Source of the DNA: Tanypteryx hageni
Lineage: Eukaryota; Arthropoda; Insecta; Odonata; Petaluridae
Direction: 5' to 3'
Length of the DNA stretch: 64,000 nt
Assembly: GCA_028673005.1 (NCBI GenBank)
Contig: CM054117.1
Location: 32,522,561 to 32,586,560, forward strand
The stretch's first letter is position 1, and every line of letters starts with the position of its first letter. The position numbers were made by a program, and so were the translations under genes. Positions 12,601 to 24,999 of this stretch are shown here, piece by piece. The notes under the pieces were generated by a model. That model made no database searches. It saw only the letters and a list, made by a program, of their open reading frames with translations, and had not been told where the DNA came from.

Positions 12601-13163
12601 TTGCTCCGACCGGATAGAGAACACCTTTCCCCGAGCACGTATAATTTTAAAAACGATCCTCACTCTCTTATTGGCCGACGCTCAAGTATCATCAAAGTGT
12701 CCGTGTGGTGTTTTTTAAGGGGGGAGAGGAAGTGGATGCGGGAGGGAAGGGGACGAGATAAATTGCGAGCACCTAGTCTTATTTTGATGGTCAAAATCGG
12801 CTATCCTTTGGCACCTATTCTATTGTCACGTTTAAAAAATAAACGGTTCGACTTGTTTTTGGTTCGTTTTTACGGCATGAAGTGTCCTGAAGTTCGAATT
12901 GAAACGTTTTGGCCGATCGTTGAAATCGTGACGTGAGCTATAAACATTTTTTAAAAATCCATTCGTCTTACTCATCTTTCAACTCGAATTTTATGCTGAG
13001 AATGGCAATTTTTTTTAGCTTTCTAGCATCTGGTTTACGCGACCCCTCTATGGTTGTAGAGTATTCCTAATCATGCAGAGCAAGCGTGAGTTAAAATCGA
13101 TAAACTTGTAGAGAAGAACGTTCCCCATGCGTCAGATATATTTATTTTATTATTGCATCTCAA
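12601..13163. other. No gene recognised
   Basis: I see nothing recognisable in this stretch. A frame at 12,601-12,936 has no family resemblance that I can name. Confidence 0.4.
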
Positions 13164-14082
13164 TACGGTAAACCCTCGTTAGCATAAACTCGGCTAACAT
13201 GCTCACCCGGTTTACACGAACAAATATTTTCCCCGGCATTGATTGTATGGACTAATGTATGCGAGTTGCCTGGTTAACACGAAATTCGCTTAAGACGAAC
13301 TTCGAACAAAATTCGGGAATCAAGAACTCAAGTAATCGGTTAACACGGACATTTGTTTTTAGTCAAACATATTTTACAGCCATATGACTTTATTTCCGGC
13401 GTGTAGAGGGGTTGTTTGTGTAAAAAGATCAATACGCGGATGCCGTGAGATTCTATGGTCGGTGATTCAGCAACTGTCTTTATTTCTGGCTCTACCTATC
13501 TTGGCTCTTCAGTCGTTTTTCATCTTTCATGAGTGCCTTAAATAGAGGAAGACGTTACAAACGAGGACGCTTTCATTGTGTTAACAAAGGTATTTGCATT
13601 TCCTGTGGCAGGAAGAAAGGAAGGAAATTATTTTGCCTGATATCATCATTCACAATGAACAACAGTATGCCTTGAAGCGATAGCAATTCTGAGTATGTAC
13701 GACTGTATCTGCAGGGTCGACAACGAAAAGCAAAAACCTACGGGATTTAGATTTATTAAAATTAAGTTAATGCATAGGTACATATTTACATCCTTTAACT
13801 TCAATGTGAACGTTATAAAGTTGCAGATAATTGAGATATATCAATCACATCAAATTTTATGTTAATTTAATTTATATATTAGTCCGAGTCGTGTATTTGT
13901 GGTGTGATTAATAATAATGCACATAACAAAATCAGGTTATATGTAAGTACGTACATATATTTAAGCAGAAAATTGTAATATTTTTCAGTTTCTCATATAT
14001 AATTCGGTTATCACGAACTCGGTTAACCCGAACACAGGATTTTATTCTCCCTTGGAGTTCGTGTTAATGAGGGTTTACTGTA
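13164..14082. mobile_element. TA-flanked inverted-repeat element, Tigger/pogo-like
   Basis: The left end reads TACGGTAAACCCTCGTTAGC and continues ATAAACTCGG. The right end, reverse-complemented, reads TACAGTAAACCCTCATTAAC and continues ACGAACTCC. The TIRs agree at about 24 of 29 positions and both ends carry TA. Subterminal copies of a 'ggttaacacgaa(c)t'-like motif recur inside both ends (around 13,207, 13,272, 13,340, 14,008 and 14,022), as expected for transposase-binding repeats. At 919 nt there is no intact transposase, so it is non-autonomous or decayed. It is related in style, not in detail, to the element at 2.6 kb. Confidence 0.7.
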
Positions 14083-17000
14083 TATAAAACGGGAGTGATT
14101 AATTGAAGAGCATAGTTAAAACCCTAAACTTAGGTCAATTAATTGCATAAAAAAGGTGAAGCCGTTTTGAGAGGTTATTTTTTTTAAACTTGCTGATTTC
14201 GCATCCATGTGGGCATTTTTCTCGCGTGGGCTTCGGGAGTGGCTCCTGAAATTGAGGTCGCGAGTTCAAAACCTGTCGATAGATGTTGCCATTCAACGCC
14301 TACCATCGATGACTCATCAACTCCGCGGCGGATATTTTTTTCGCGAAGAAGATACTGCGTTCACGACAACTTTTTCGAATCGGTATGTTTTCGGAGATGA
14401 ATTATGCTTCTTTTGAGATGCGTCACAACATTTCAAAGTATTAGTCCCTAAAGCTAGTAAATAATGTGTTTTTCAATGCCCACAATTCCATGTATTATAA
14501 ATCGACTCGCATTTCTTTCACAAGTTTGAGTACGACCATACATTACTGTGTCACAGCGATATCCCTAATATATCACCTGAAAAGGTTGTCCCAGAATATT
14601 AATTTTCATTAGGCAGGTGAAATTATGACAAAAGTCGGTAATATCTCTGCACTTTAGGAGACACACCTCCGCGACGGGAAATTTAAATGGCATATTGTGA
14701 CACCTTTGGAACACATTCAGCGATATACAACGGGAGAAGATGTTTTAACACTGAGGTCCCCTGCATATGGCGTCCATTAATGTTTTATTTACTGTTAAGA
14801 GAATGCACATTTCAGTTTCTCGAGCAGCCAGGTAGCTATATAAAACTGGTTTTTAATGTTTTAAAAAGCGAAGCGTTCATTCATATTTTATACTGATTAT
14901 GTCAGTCTAGTTCCTATTTTCGGAATATATAATGGCCATTCAAAACGATGAATTTATGGATTCGGTGAGATATGGCAATTAGACGATGAGCACGCGTTCT
15001 CCACGCGATATTTGGACCAAGCATCTCACGCAAATGAAAGTCACACGGTCGCGTCCCTCAAAAATCAAGTTCGGTGGGTTTTTTTTATTAAATGGCTTCC
15101 ACGGTAAATTACCCTGTTATGCCAGATGCATGCACCATGTTTTAATCATCAAGTATCTTTTGCCAGGTGCGAATGACAAGCTACTACTTCAATCCTCGCG
15201 GACAGCGAATAACACGGGGGAAAACCGAATTAACTGCCACTCCAAGAAGTTGGACATTTATGCGTAGGGAGACCTCAAACAGTTGGGAATTTTGGGCCAT
15301 CCAATTTGTGTCCGAGGTGATAATTGTTTAATCGCTTTATTTTTACTTTCTCGCATAGGAAGTTGACTTGAAAAGAGTTGTCTTATAGATTTTGGTGAAT
15401 ATGTTCGTTTCAAGTGCACTTGAGCCCGTAAGAGTGGTTTATACAATTCCATCTGTCTGTAGTCTTAATCATTTATAACAGAATTTGATGAATTCCCGTG
15501 TTTGTGTAGGGTATTACCTAGGATATAAACCTTGTTGAAATGAACTAAATCGCGCAACAATTGAGAATGGTTTATTCGTGTGGATTTTTTTAATGCACTG
15601 ATTTACTCGAAAATGGCTGCAAGGTTTTTGATCAAAATTCATTCAGTTTATAGCCTCATGTCCAAAAAATCAATATGTAGCGCTCAGTGGCATTATAACA
15701 TATCGAGACTTAAGTTGGGCTTTGCCAAGCTCTCCCAAATGAAGCATCAGTAGCATTGTTGATACCAGAAAAACCACGAGAAAATATTTTACCGCGCGTA
15801 GGCTACAGATATGAGAAAAATTGTGAAATGCATGTTTCACAGCTTTTGAGGGCATTCGCGTAAGAACTGAGAAAATGTGGGATCCAAAAGGACACGGACA
15901 CTCCATCTCCAACAGTTGGTACTTCGGATGTCGGCAGAGCGGTAATTTTTTTACCCCCTTATATTTGAATTGTCTGTCGAAGTACCGTTTTGGATGTTCA
16001 CTGTTGCCGAACCGTCTGACACAAAAATTCCTTCCAGATACAACGCGCTCCATCTCGCGACCACAGTCCTGGCCATTGTTTCCCGCACCAGCCGAAACAA
16101 AAGCCGCTCGCTAACGAACACAAATATTCGCACCGGATGTAGGCGAGAGAGCTGCTCCGACGAGCGGTCACACCCCAAACAAAAGCCAACGGAGGAGTCC
16201 TCCTAACGCGACCCATGGGGAGAACACCTGCGCATCACTCCCAATTTGGACCGCACCCTCGAGTTTGGAAGAGTCCCCTTCTGACGCAAGGGAGGGGTAG
16301 AAAGGGAGGAAAGGGAGAAGGGCGAGGCTAAAAACATTAATCGCATACCAATTTCTTCTTCGAGAAGCAAAAGGAGCAAACTGTCGCAAAAGGTTATCAT
16401 CTTAGGCTCTCGATGACTCAATTGAAACGGTCCCCCCTTTTGAACTAAACTCCGTGAAGAATTGCTAAATCTAAAAAAAAGAGACAAATTACTGAGCTCT
16501 TTGAGGCAATACTTGGTTGCTCCAAAGAAAAGATTATTCGTATTTCGCATACATTTTATTTATGAGGGAATTTATTAGTATAAATATACTGGAAATGTCT
16601 AACTGAAAGTTGAGTTTTCCATTCAACTTGGATAAAGATGTGTCAACCCTCCCCTATGGAGGAAAACTATTACAATTCATTGTAATGTTCTCTCAGCGAG
16701 AGCTTCGTCAGACATTTAAAAGTTTACGAATTGTCCGATTATCAGGGTCTCCAGCGAAGGGGTCGACAGCCAGCCCATTACAATTAGTTACTAAAAAAAC
16801 ATTCGAACAATAGTTATCATCCGAAGTGGGATTTTTACGATTAATACTGTCTGGTATTGTTCGAGTCTTTGGATGCAAGAATTCTTCGCTCGCAATGATG
16901 AATATTCTAGATCTATAACGGATGAAAAATCCTCCAAATTAAGTCTTAATTAGCATAATTTATTCGTCGAGACCTACCATTTTAACAAACACGTGAGGTA

Positions 17001-18990
17001 ATTTCGGTAACAAGGTAGATAAGAAAAGAAAGAACTTAAAATTACAATTTCACCTCACTTAAACTCACTGAAATTAAAAGAGAATTTTTCTTGCTTATAA
17101 CCAATGATTAATCAATTTCAATAGGTCGACGCATTTGTAACTAGTTTCAGTAAGAAAGTATTTACACTTCCAAAGTCCTATTTTTCATGAAATATTTTAA
17201 ATCGGAGGCGTGCAATGGTATAGCGCTACAGTATGCGGAGTTCTAAGCGAACTTTTAACCTACTAATTTCCGAACACGTGCGCTGATATTTCAAGACACT
17301 GTCGAGGGCCAAGTAAAATTGGCTACGGAGACCATTCGTTATGGCTAATGACCTAAAGAACAATCGAATATGGGCTCGTAAGTCAGGGGCTATTTATATA
17401 CCATCTATACAGAGTGGTGTGACCGTAAATTACACAAGTTGGTTCATCTTGAATTTTGCTCGCAAAACTTTTACGAAGAAAAAGTTAATTACGTCTCCAT
17501 TAATGAATTCGATACAATTTTTAGGCGACCGTGGATTTTGCTGAGTTAAGCTATTCACGGATTTTTTTTAAAAAATGTGATTTTACTCTAAATTTAACTT
17601 TTTTCAATAAAGCAACTTATACTAAAGGCTTAAGAGTACAGGAAGATGTTACCAGTATGTTCCCCACACAGAGATGATTCATTCAAAATTCCTCCCAACT
17701 TCAACAGGAAATAGACCAGTATTGATTTTTGATAAAATGGGAAAGCTGAGTCACCTTGTACATTAATGATTTTTCCACGAAAGCAAAAGATTGTAACGTA
17801 AATAAGAAGTTAAAATAATGAAAAATATCCCCAGTGATAACAATTTATTCATTTGCGAAGCAAATATTTTTGTAAACATAAAACTAGATGTCAATAAAGT
17901 GTCCCCTCTGGATTTTTTGCATCATTCATTAGCTACAGAAGTTTTTACAGTGTAAAGAGCAATTTATTTTCCCTCTGCAAGTAGATGGAAACATCAAAGT
18001 CTCGGTCTCTCTCTCATAAGTAAGCGAATGAATACCAAACAACATTTCAAAAGCTTCAACCAAGCACTTAAATGCTCAAATTAATCAGTAATTAGGAGTT
18101 CTAACGAGTTATTATCAATTTGAAACTATTTTCCCTGTCGATACAGTGAGCCGAGAGCTTTGAAAGATTCTTTCAATTATCGTAATAAATGTAAATCTCT
18201 GCGGAAAAAAATGTTTAATTGTTCGAACATTTTAATACGACAGGGTCCCAAGATAACACCAGTTTTATAGTTTTTTAGGTTTTAGAGAAGCGATGGATTT
18301 TAAATAATGTGTCATTTGTTTATTTGGATCGATTTTTCTTACGCGAATGTATCTCTCAGCTTTATATTTCGACATAATCACAGAATTGAAATAAAATAAA
18401 GATGTGTTGTCGCGCAGATTACCTAGAGACGGAATGGATGCTTTACGTACAAGTTCGAAATTTGATTAAATATGCTTGCTATCTCTTTCAATGCCAAGCT
18501 TTCGGTCATACTGTATCAAAATTAATCTTTCATTGTCCTTTTTATATTGCTAAAATATTAAAGCAACACATGTTTAAGACGACTGAAATCTTAAATCATC
18601 CTGTTTCGCTTAAGGATTCCATGAAAAACTCGTACTGTTGAGATGTATTTCACCTATCAGAGATAAATTAATGTTATATATTTACGTCATTTACCTTCTA
18701 ATTGATAAACAAACTATATAAATGTTAATATTTACATGTGAAATTATACAGACTAAAACAAATGTCTCATAAGATCTGGAAGAATATTTCAGTCACTCGT
18801 GAAGGACAAAAGACAAGGTTTGTAAACACATGTTGAAATTCAAGCCATTTGCTATATCAGAGTGTTTAATGCGGTGAAATAATTACCGATAGGTAGCAAT
18901 CTCGAGTTACAGATTGCATATCTAGCAAGCGAGAAATAGCGTCGGGGACGATAAACCCTTTTACAATCGCCAAGGACGACTTTTAAACCC
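14083..18990. other. No gene recognised; long AT-rich stretch
   Basis: In these 4.9 kb I could support no coding region. A higher-GC block at about 15,850-16,400 has overlapping frames on both strands and no recognisable domain. A tRNA-A-box-like string (ggtatagcgct) at about 17,218 lacks a partner B box. Nothing else stands out. Confidence 0.4.
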
Positions 18991-19068
18991 GCGACCATAT
19001 GGTGTATGGAACTGACTGCTGCTGCTCCCATTGACCTTCGGACCACGAAATCGGTAAAAAAAAGAAAA

Positions 19069-19115
<47 letters not shown>
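19069..19115 (+). repeat. (AC)n(AT)n microsatellite
   Basis: About 12 AC units run directly into about 12 AT units. This compound array is of the same type as those next to family A copies elsewhere in the window. Confidence 0.95.
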
Positions 19116-19535
19116 GAGAAGGATCGTGATCTCTCCGGTGTGCAGCTCAAAGGCTTTTACACCCTATTACGCACGCTAAGTATAAGAAGGCTAGGAAAAA
19201 AATCAATGCTACAAATCGTATGATGTTTGTCTCGCTCATTTGTTCGAACTTCACGATTGTATCCTCCCGTAATTTCATTGAGAGCTTTTTAGTCCGCCTT
19301 TTTTTGTAGCGCCTAAGCTCTCTTTTCCCTCGAAGAAGGAGTAGGTTGACTGAGAGGGGAGGAAAAACAGCCTTTACATACAACGCCCATCCCATCCCGG
19401 CCATATATTCCCCATACCAAGGGCACTAGCTTTCAAATCTCTCATTTTATATTTTCTGGCTCTTCTACATTCCGCCTCTCCCCACCTCCAACATCCTTTT
19501 TCTCTTCTTGGGGGATGTCCCTGCATGCATTCTAT

Positions 19536-19850
19536 AAACTCCACCTCTCCGCCTCCCAACTCCTCATTCCTCCCTCTTCCTCTCCGCATTCCTCATTTCA
19601 CCGGCACTTTTCCATCCGTTTCTCTTGTTTCGCTTTATATCCCTGCCTTTCCCTTTTATTTTTATCATCCCAATTTATCTTATTTTCACATTTTTCATTT
19701 TCTACCATTGCATTTTTTTAAAACTGTTACTCACTTCCCTCCTCATTTCCCCCACCCAATATAACTCCGCCTTCTTCGCTTCCTTTTTCCATTTGTTTCG
19801 CACTTATTTATTTTCCTCTTGTGTATGTGTACTCTTCTTATTTTTTTATT
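19536..19850 (+). repeat. Pyrimidine-rich tract
   Basis: The + strand is rich in CT and TTC, giving S/F/L-rich frames with no domain. It lies directly upstream of a family C 3' end at 19,936. Confidence 0.6.
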
Positions 19851-19935
19851 ATTTATGAATACCTTGAAATGATTTTCATTTCACTATATTGATTTGTATT
19901 GAATTCCGTACATTTAAATTTATCATATTGTTTAT

Positions 19936-20004
19936 CATAATGGTTAGGTGGAAGAAGGGGCCATATGGCCTACCCCTCGCCGTATTAAGAAATAAATAAA
20001 TAAA
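19936..20004 (+). repeat. Family C retroelement 3' end, plus orientation
   Basis: The sequence atggttaggtggaagaaggg, then gccatatggcctacccctcgcc, ends in an AATA-repeat tail (aagaaataaataaataaata). It is the reverse complement of the block found at 31.5, 24.0 and 9.6 kb. The AATAAA-like tail supports a retroelement 3' terminus, SINE or LINE. Which one cannot be told from so short a piece. Confidence 0.6.
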
Positions 20005-20030
20005 TATATACACACACTCTCTTTCTCGTA

Positions 20031-20117
20031 CTGACGAAGGGATCATCACGAAAGCTTCGTCCTACGCGTGTAAATGTCTCTCCGACACCCCAGCGGCTCT
20101 CCTATTGGTTAGTGCCG
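20031..20117 (+). repeat. Family A dispersed repeat, copy 1
   Basis: It opens with CTGACGAAGG and a hairpin whose outer stem is CGAAG/CTTCG. The block gtctctccgacaccccagcg follows, then the splice-donor-like attggttagtgcc at 20,104-20,116. It is followed at once by a (TA)n(CA)n array and preceded by a short (AC)n array. See the other copies at 21,131, 48,075, 48,993 and 49,234. No coding frame is evident. Confidence 0.65.
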
Positions 20118-20121
20118 ATGT

Positions 20122-20126
<5 letters not shown>

Positions 20127-20217
<91 letters not shown>

Positions 20218-20224
20218 CATACAC
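20127..20224 (+). repeat. (AT)n(AC)n(AT)n compound microsatellite
   Basis: About 58 nt of AT repeat are followed by about 20 nt of AC repeat and a further short AT/AC run. It directly follows family A copy 1. Confidence 0.95.
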
Positions 20225-20255
20225 AATATTGGGAAGTAACTGAGTCTGATTGTTT

Positions 20256-20472
20256 TTTACTTTCTCCATATACGAAGTATAGAGAAATTATTGTTTTCAT
20301 GAAAAAATCGAATTCGAGATTTCAACGGAAATACTTGTTTTAAGGTCCCCTGAACACGTTTTTGACAATTTTCTCGATAACGTCTGTGTCTGTCTGTCGG
20401 TCTGTATGTGATATGATTTTGTGGATGCTCTAACTCAAAAACTTACACTCATATCAATACCAAAGTTTTATA

Positions 20473-20522
<50 letters not shown>

Positions 20523-21110
20523 ATGAAGAGCTGTTTAGATTTTGGCACAATCGCTCAACCTTAATCATGTTTTGGTTTCTGGCAAATAACTCTTTTAAAT
20601 CTTCATAAATGTAAATGTTGCTTATTATAAACTTAATAGATAATATTATTCTCTATAACTTTTGTTTGGAACATTTTTCGTATAACGCATTGTTAAGGAG
20701 ATATTCTATTTATTTAATATTTGCTTTAATATTTTCTTTAGTATTTGATGAATGTAAAACAGTACTAGAATAAAAGTCCTAGGAAATTTAATTTTATAAG
20801 ACCATTGTTCGAAACATTCCCTTATAATGCATTGTTGAGAGATATTTTAAAAACTAAATTTGTTGGCTGCCACAACCACACCACCTACCGGCGACTATTG
20901 TAAACACTTTATGCTCCTTTTTATTTTCTTAATTGTTAGAGCTTCGGGGCTCTATCCACTATCAAAAGGCTACGGTATTAGTTTACTTCTGATCTTTGTA
21001 AAGTCTAAATTTCTCTCGCAGTTCCTTAAACTATTTATTACCATTTTACCTATTTGAAATTCTTAGAAATATTATAGGTATGGAGAAAGTCATATGGTGG
21101 CCAGATCAGT
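20256..21110 (+). mobile_element. Family B dispersed repeat, copy 1
   Basis: This is one of two long similar copies in the window; the other is at 39,923-40,610. Near its left end lies ACTTTCTCCATA (20,259-20,270), and near its right end the exact inverse TATGGAGAAAGT (21,079-21,090), so it may be bounded by short inverted repeats. Shared landmarks in order are gagatttcaacggaaatac, a (TCTG)n-like stretch, tttgtggatgctctaactca, gccacaaccacaccacctac, and the right end gtcatatggtggcca. A (TA)n run at 20,477-20,522 is private to this copy. The frame at 20,860-21,057 is hydrophobic and is partly conserved in copy 2, especially the GYG and FVKSK segments. I do not recognise the family. Confidence 0.65.
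20477..20522 (+). repeat. (TA)n microsatellite within family B copy 1
   Basis: A run of AT dinucleotides of about 40 nt, absent at the equivalent place in family B copy 2. It probably expanded after insertion. Confidence 0.9.
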
Positions 21111-21130
21111 TTTTTTTCTGTTTTTACTTG

Positions 21131-21232
21131 TTACTTCGACATCCCCAGCAGATCGCCAACTTGGTAAGTGTCCACTGGGCTACCTCAAACACCTTTTTGC
21201 CACCGTCATTACTACCTTTCCTTTTCCTCACG
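21131..21232 (+). repeat. Family A dispersed repeat, copy 4 (5'-truncated)
   Basis: It reads ttcgacatccccagcagatc, then cttggtaagtgtccactggg and a run ending gccaccgtcattactacctt. This matches copy 3 (49,070-49,165) closely but lacks the CTGANGAAGG hairpin start. It lies immediately after family B copy 1. The splice-donor-like GTAAGT is intact. Confidence 0.65.
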
Positions 21233-21234
21233 TT

Positions 21235-21580
21235 ACACGCATACACACACATATGGAAGGAACTCCAACCCGGATTTTCCTCTTCTCTCATCTTCTACTT
21301 TCTGTTTTCTCGCCTTATTTTCTTCTCATTACCCTCTTTTCCGCTCCTCTTCTACCCTTTCCTCGACCTCCCGTTACGCCCTCTTCTTCTCAGTGGTTGA
21401 ACAGCTCAAGAGGAGAGCTCTTTTCTCAGCACGTTCTCTCTCTCCTTCGCCCCCTCTCCTCTTTCCTAAACACCCTCTTATTCCTCTCCATCCACAATCC
21501 CTATTCACCCTTTCCTCTCACTCTCCATCTCTCTCTCTCTCTCGCCTCCCTTTACTCCTCTTCCGCTGCACTTGACTGAG
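21235..21580 (+). repeat. CT-rich tract
   Basis: The + strand is dominated by C and T with ctctctct runs near 21,525. The three overlapping frames across it are all low-complexity and are not considered genes. It continues the 3' side of family A copy 4. Confidence 0.7.
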
Positions 21581-23574
21581 TGAGCAGAGAGCGAGTGAGA
21601 GAGAGAGAGAGAAAGGGTGCTTCACTTCTTTTATGGGTCCTCCCTATACTACTCGCTCGTTCTTGAAATGGCCGCGCGCGCGTTCAGCAGGCACGAGAGA
21701 GCAGCGGACGGCGAAGCAAGGGTTGGGGTTGGGGAGGAGGAGACGAGAGGGTTATCCTCAGAGGGAAAACAACTTGGCAACTCCGCTCGGGGGAAATGGG
21801 ATGTCGATCTTCTCTTTTTTTAATTTCATTCGAGGGTGCGAGAGGTGTTTTTCGAGTGGCACGCTTAACCGCTGTAGAATGCATTTCCGATGAGAACTCG
21901 CGCCATTTTCCCCCCTCGTTTCTGAGCGAGGAGATAGGCAATACGGAGGAGAAGAAAAAAAAGTTCGGCGAAAAAAATTCCCAAGGAATTTTATTAAAAC
22001 GTGCGGTATGCGGTCGAGAAGGGAGCGATGGATCACGTGATCAAGAGGAGGAAAAAATCGTGTTGATGACGATTTTTTTCACGGGCTCGAAAAGTTTCGC
22101 TTTTGTTTTACGCCGGACATTTTTTACATCCATCTCTCTCTCTCTCTCTCAACACAGTTAACTTCTCCCTAGTCCCTTTTCTCATTTCGACCTTCGAGAA
22201 ACTGGTTGTCAGAAAAATCTTCTCATGTTTTCATTTGTTTCGGATCGAGGATTTTCTTTCCACTCGCGTCCTATCTAACTCCGGTCTTACCAAGCGGTTG
22301 TTTCGTCTTTTTAATGCGAGGAAAAAATTCTCTCTCTCGCTCTTCTGCACCCACGTGATTTTAAACGCTGATCCCGAAAACACTTCGACGAGGATCTGCA
22401 TGATGGGAGGTGAACGATTGGTTGAGTTGTTGCTTCGAAATTAGACCAACACGAGTGCAAAGACCTGTTAAGCGGGTCCCATTAGCATACATCTCGACTG
22501 CCACCTGTTTTACCGAACTGAAATTCGACATTGGTCCCGCACGTTGTTACGACGGAATTACTCATATATCTGTCCTTTTAAAAGGCAATATCACGTGCCC
22601 TGCTGCGGCTAGCGTTGCATATACATATATTAATTTCCGTTTAAAAATGTACCTCGTTAGTATGACTTTTATGGATGCATTAGAATTAAAAATAAAGGCA
22701 GACTATATTACTTTATGCTTTTTCAATTTATTTATTTTCAATAACACAGTATGGTGAAAAATGAAATTTTTGAGCTAATCGGAATAATAATGATGAATTT
22801 GAAAATTTATATGAATTTTGATCAAATGAAAACTAATAACGGGAAAATGTTAAAACTCAATCGAATAGCCTTTGCTAGTCTCTTAACACTTTTAGTCGTG
22901 AGTTTTATTGGGAGAATAAATATTTTTTCTTCGAAATTGCAACTTAATGATGAATAATTCAGTAATTCCTTTACAGAATTTTCAGATCATGGGCTGCACA
23001 CTTTCCAGTATCTTTTCTATCCACTTTTGTGTCTGCAATGTGTGTCAAAGTTGTTAAAATGATGTAATTTTATTTTTAAAGAAATTGACATGGTGACTGA
23101 AAGGGCGAAACTAAAGATTGCAATTTTAATACCGAACCAGTTTATTTTTGTCAAAATCCCTCAATTGTCAATCAACGTAAGGGCTCAATTAGGACTTTAC
23201 AGTCTCACCCTTTTCTGCAACGTTTATTTTAAAAAATCAATAAAACTTTCATTTGACTCTTTTCATCGACCGAATTCGGCCGGAAGAATAAATTGTTTTT
23301 TTACATACAAAAGCAGTCAAATAATTTATTCCGTCTTAATTCTTGAATTTTTTGCCGAGAAAACGCCGAGAAAAAAATAATCGCTCACCCTAGAGTAAAA
23401 AGCAACGCAATTACGACTAGACAAATAAACGAAATTTCTCCTCCACTTTCTATCCTCGACAAAGGGAACGAGTGAGGAGAATTAAACGCGCGAGACAGAG
23501 CAAAAGAAAAGCGTTCCCCCTAACGGCTACGGCAATAGCATTGGAGCGAGAGAAAACAAGGGCAGACGAGGAAT
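21581..23574. other. No gene recognised
   Basis: The part from 21,580 to 22,450 is richer in GC and CpG than its surroundings (for example gcgcgcgcg at about 21,672) and has frames on both strands. None shows a domain. It could hold a host promoter or 5' exon, but I cannot support that. The remainder is AT-rich with nothing recognisable. Confidence 0.4.
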
Positions 23575-24027
23575 AACAACATTATCTCGGAAGGAGGGAT
23601 GGTGAGAAAGGGAGAGAGAGAGAGCGGGTAGCAGGATGAAGAGGGGAGAGAGAGGGAGGAGGGAAGGAGAAGGAGGGGAGATATACGCCCTCTTTAAACG
23701 GCGAGAATTAGCCTTGCGGAAAAGGTCCTGGTCCGAGATTGAAAGAGAAAGAGAGAGAAAGCGGTTAGCCGAGAAGAAACGAGCACTTGTTTTCGAACGA
23801 GAGTGAAATGAGATTTAGAAGCGGCGGCAGGGAAGAGAGGAGGAGGAGGAGGAAGGACATATAAGAGGAGTGGGCGATGCGAGAGAAGAATGAGGAGTCA
23901 AAAAGTAGGAGAGGGAAAAGGGAGAGGAACGGGTGAATGGCAGAGGATAGATGGAGGGAAAGAGGTGAAAGAGAGGAAGAAAAAAACGGTGATTTGACGG
24001 GGAAAGGACAGACAGACAGAGAGACAA
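23575..24027 (+). repeat. Purine-rich tract
   Basis: A long G/A-only style stretch (gagagag, ggagga) ending in (GACA)n-like sequence next to a family C fragment. The S/L/P-rich minus frames here reflect composition. Confidence 0.8.
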
Positions 24028-24200
24028 ACGACTTTATTTAGGGCGAAATTGAGGCTATATAGTCCCTTCTTACATTTAACCATAAACGGGAAAAGGACGG
24101 GAAGTGAGGAAGGGATAAAACACTTAAGACCGTAAAACAAAACGCCGTAGTAGTCTGCCTCCCAGTGCTACAGTCGCGTGTTCGAATCCCACCGCGTAAA
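24028..24200. repeat. Family C fragment followed by a tRNA-like B box
   Basis: Positions 24,028-24,088 are the family C block in minus orientation (gactttatttagggcgaaat, then tgaggctatatagtccctt). About 90 nt further on, GTTCGAATCCC at 24,180-24,190 is a good pol III B box of the kind that heads tRNA-derived SINEs. No convincing A box was found upstream. The two parts may be separate repeats lying side by side. Confidence 0.5.
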
Positions 24201-24387
24201 TTCTCGTATTTGCTTTGTCTTCTTTTATTGCTCATTTGCTCATTGGATTAAGCCTTGAAAAGATGTTTATGATATAGTTAAAAATAAATAATACATACAA
24301 TAAAAATAGATAAGGGATAGAAATGAATTAATTTTGTGGGTGTGTTTGGTGTATTTTTGGATAATCAACCTCTTGAATTATTATAGC

Positions 24388-24600
24388 CATAGCTCCTTCC
24401 ACACCGAACACACGAGGGAGGAGGAAAACCCGGTGTCGGCATTAGCCTACTCTTAACGAAAAGCATCAAGGGGGCCAACGGCTTAACGTCCCTTCCGAAG
24501 GACGAAACGCTGACTTTGCGCGGTCTCCTCCATCCACACAAACAGGGGGCCGGGCGACCTTGGAAAAAATCCTACTTTCGCGTGATTCGGCACCCCCTGA
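24388..24600 (-). repeat. GC-rich retroelement-like segment, unassigned
   Basis: This is a compact GC-rich block in an AT-rich setting. Read on the minus strand it contains cgtccttcggaagggacgtt followed by aagccgttggcccc, agagtaggctaatgccgaca and ccgggttttcctcc. This style recalls conserved 3' regions of insect LINEs and SINEs from general knowledge, but I cannot name the family. The inverted motif cttccgaagg is palindromic. There is no coding frame. Confidence 0.4.
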
Positions 24601-24999
24601 AATGAATTAAAATATAGAAGATTAATAGATGGTCGTCTTTACTCGGGTAAGACAGAATAGACAAGTTTTGTCTTCCATCTAACACACGATACGATAAAAT
24701 GTGCAAAAGAGGGAAAAAAAAGAAACTTCGATCAGTTAGGGAATAGGATTAGTCAGACCGAAAATGTTCATTGAAACTTTGAGGCTTGTAAAATAAATTA
24801 TAGAAAGTGATTTAGTGATAAGATAATTAAGTGAAAAAAGAATGAGAGAGGTTTAAAATTATTCAGCTAGAGGAAGGAAAGCATTTAAACGGGAAGAAAT
24901 ACGGTTTTATAAAAAGAAACATATGAAAACATTTAATTTTAGAGGATATATAGATAAACAATGCCCTATAAATATGAAATAAAGGAACGAAATGGGTGA
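24601..24999. other. No gene recognised
   Basis: AT-rich sequence that grades into the purine-rich tract that follows. Nothing else was seen. Confidence 0.4.

Noticed and set aside
14215..14280. tRNA-derived SINE head near gagttcaaaacct
   Set aside because: The B-box match is poor (two changes) and no A box is at the right distance.
20031..20062. Hammerhead ribozyme at the CTGANGA...GAAA motif of family A
   Set aside because: An extra base lies between the CUGANGA core and stem II in each copy, copy 3 reads GATAA instead of GAAA, and no third helix with a cleavage site is present.
21094..21579. 161-codon + frame and its overlapping partners
   Set aside because: They lie in a CT-rich tract; the S/L/F/P-rich peptides in all three frames reflect composition.
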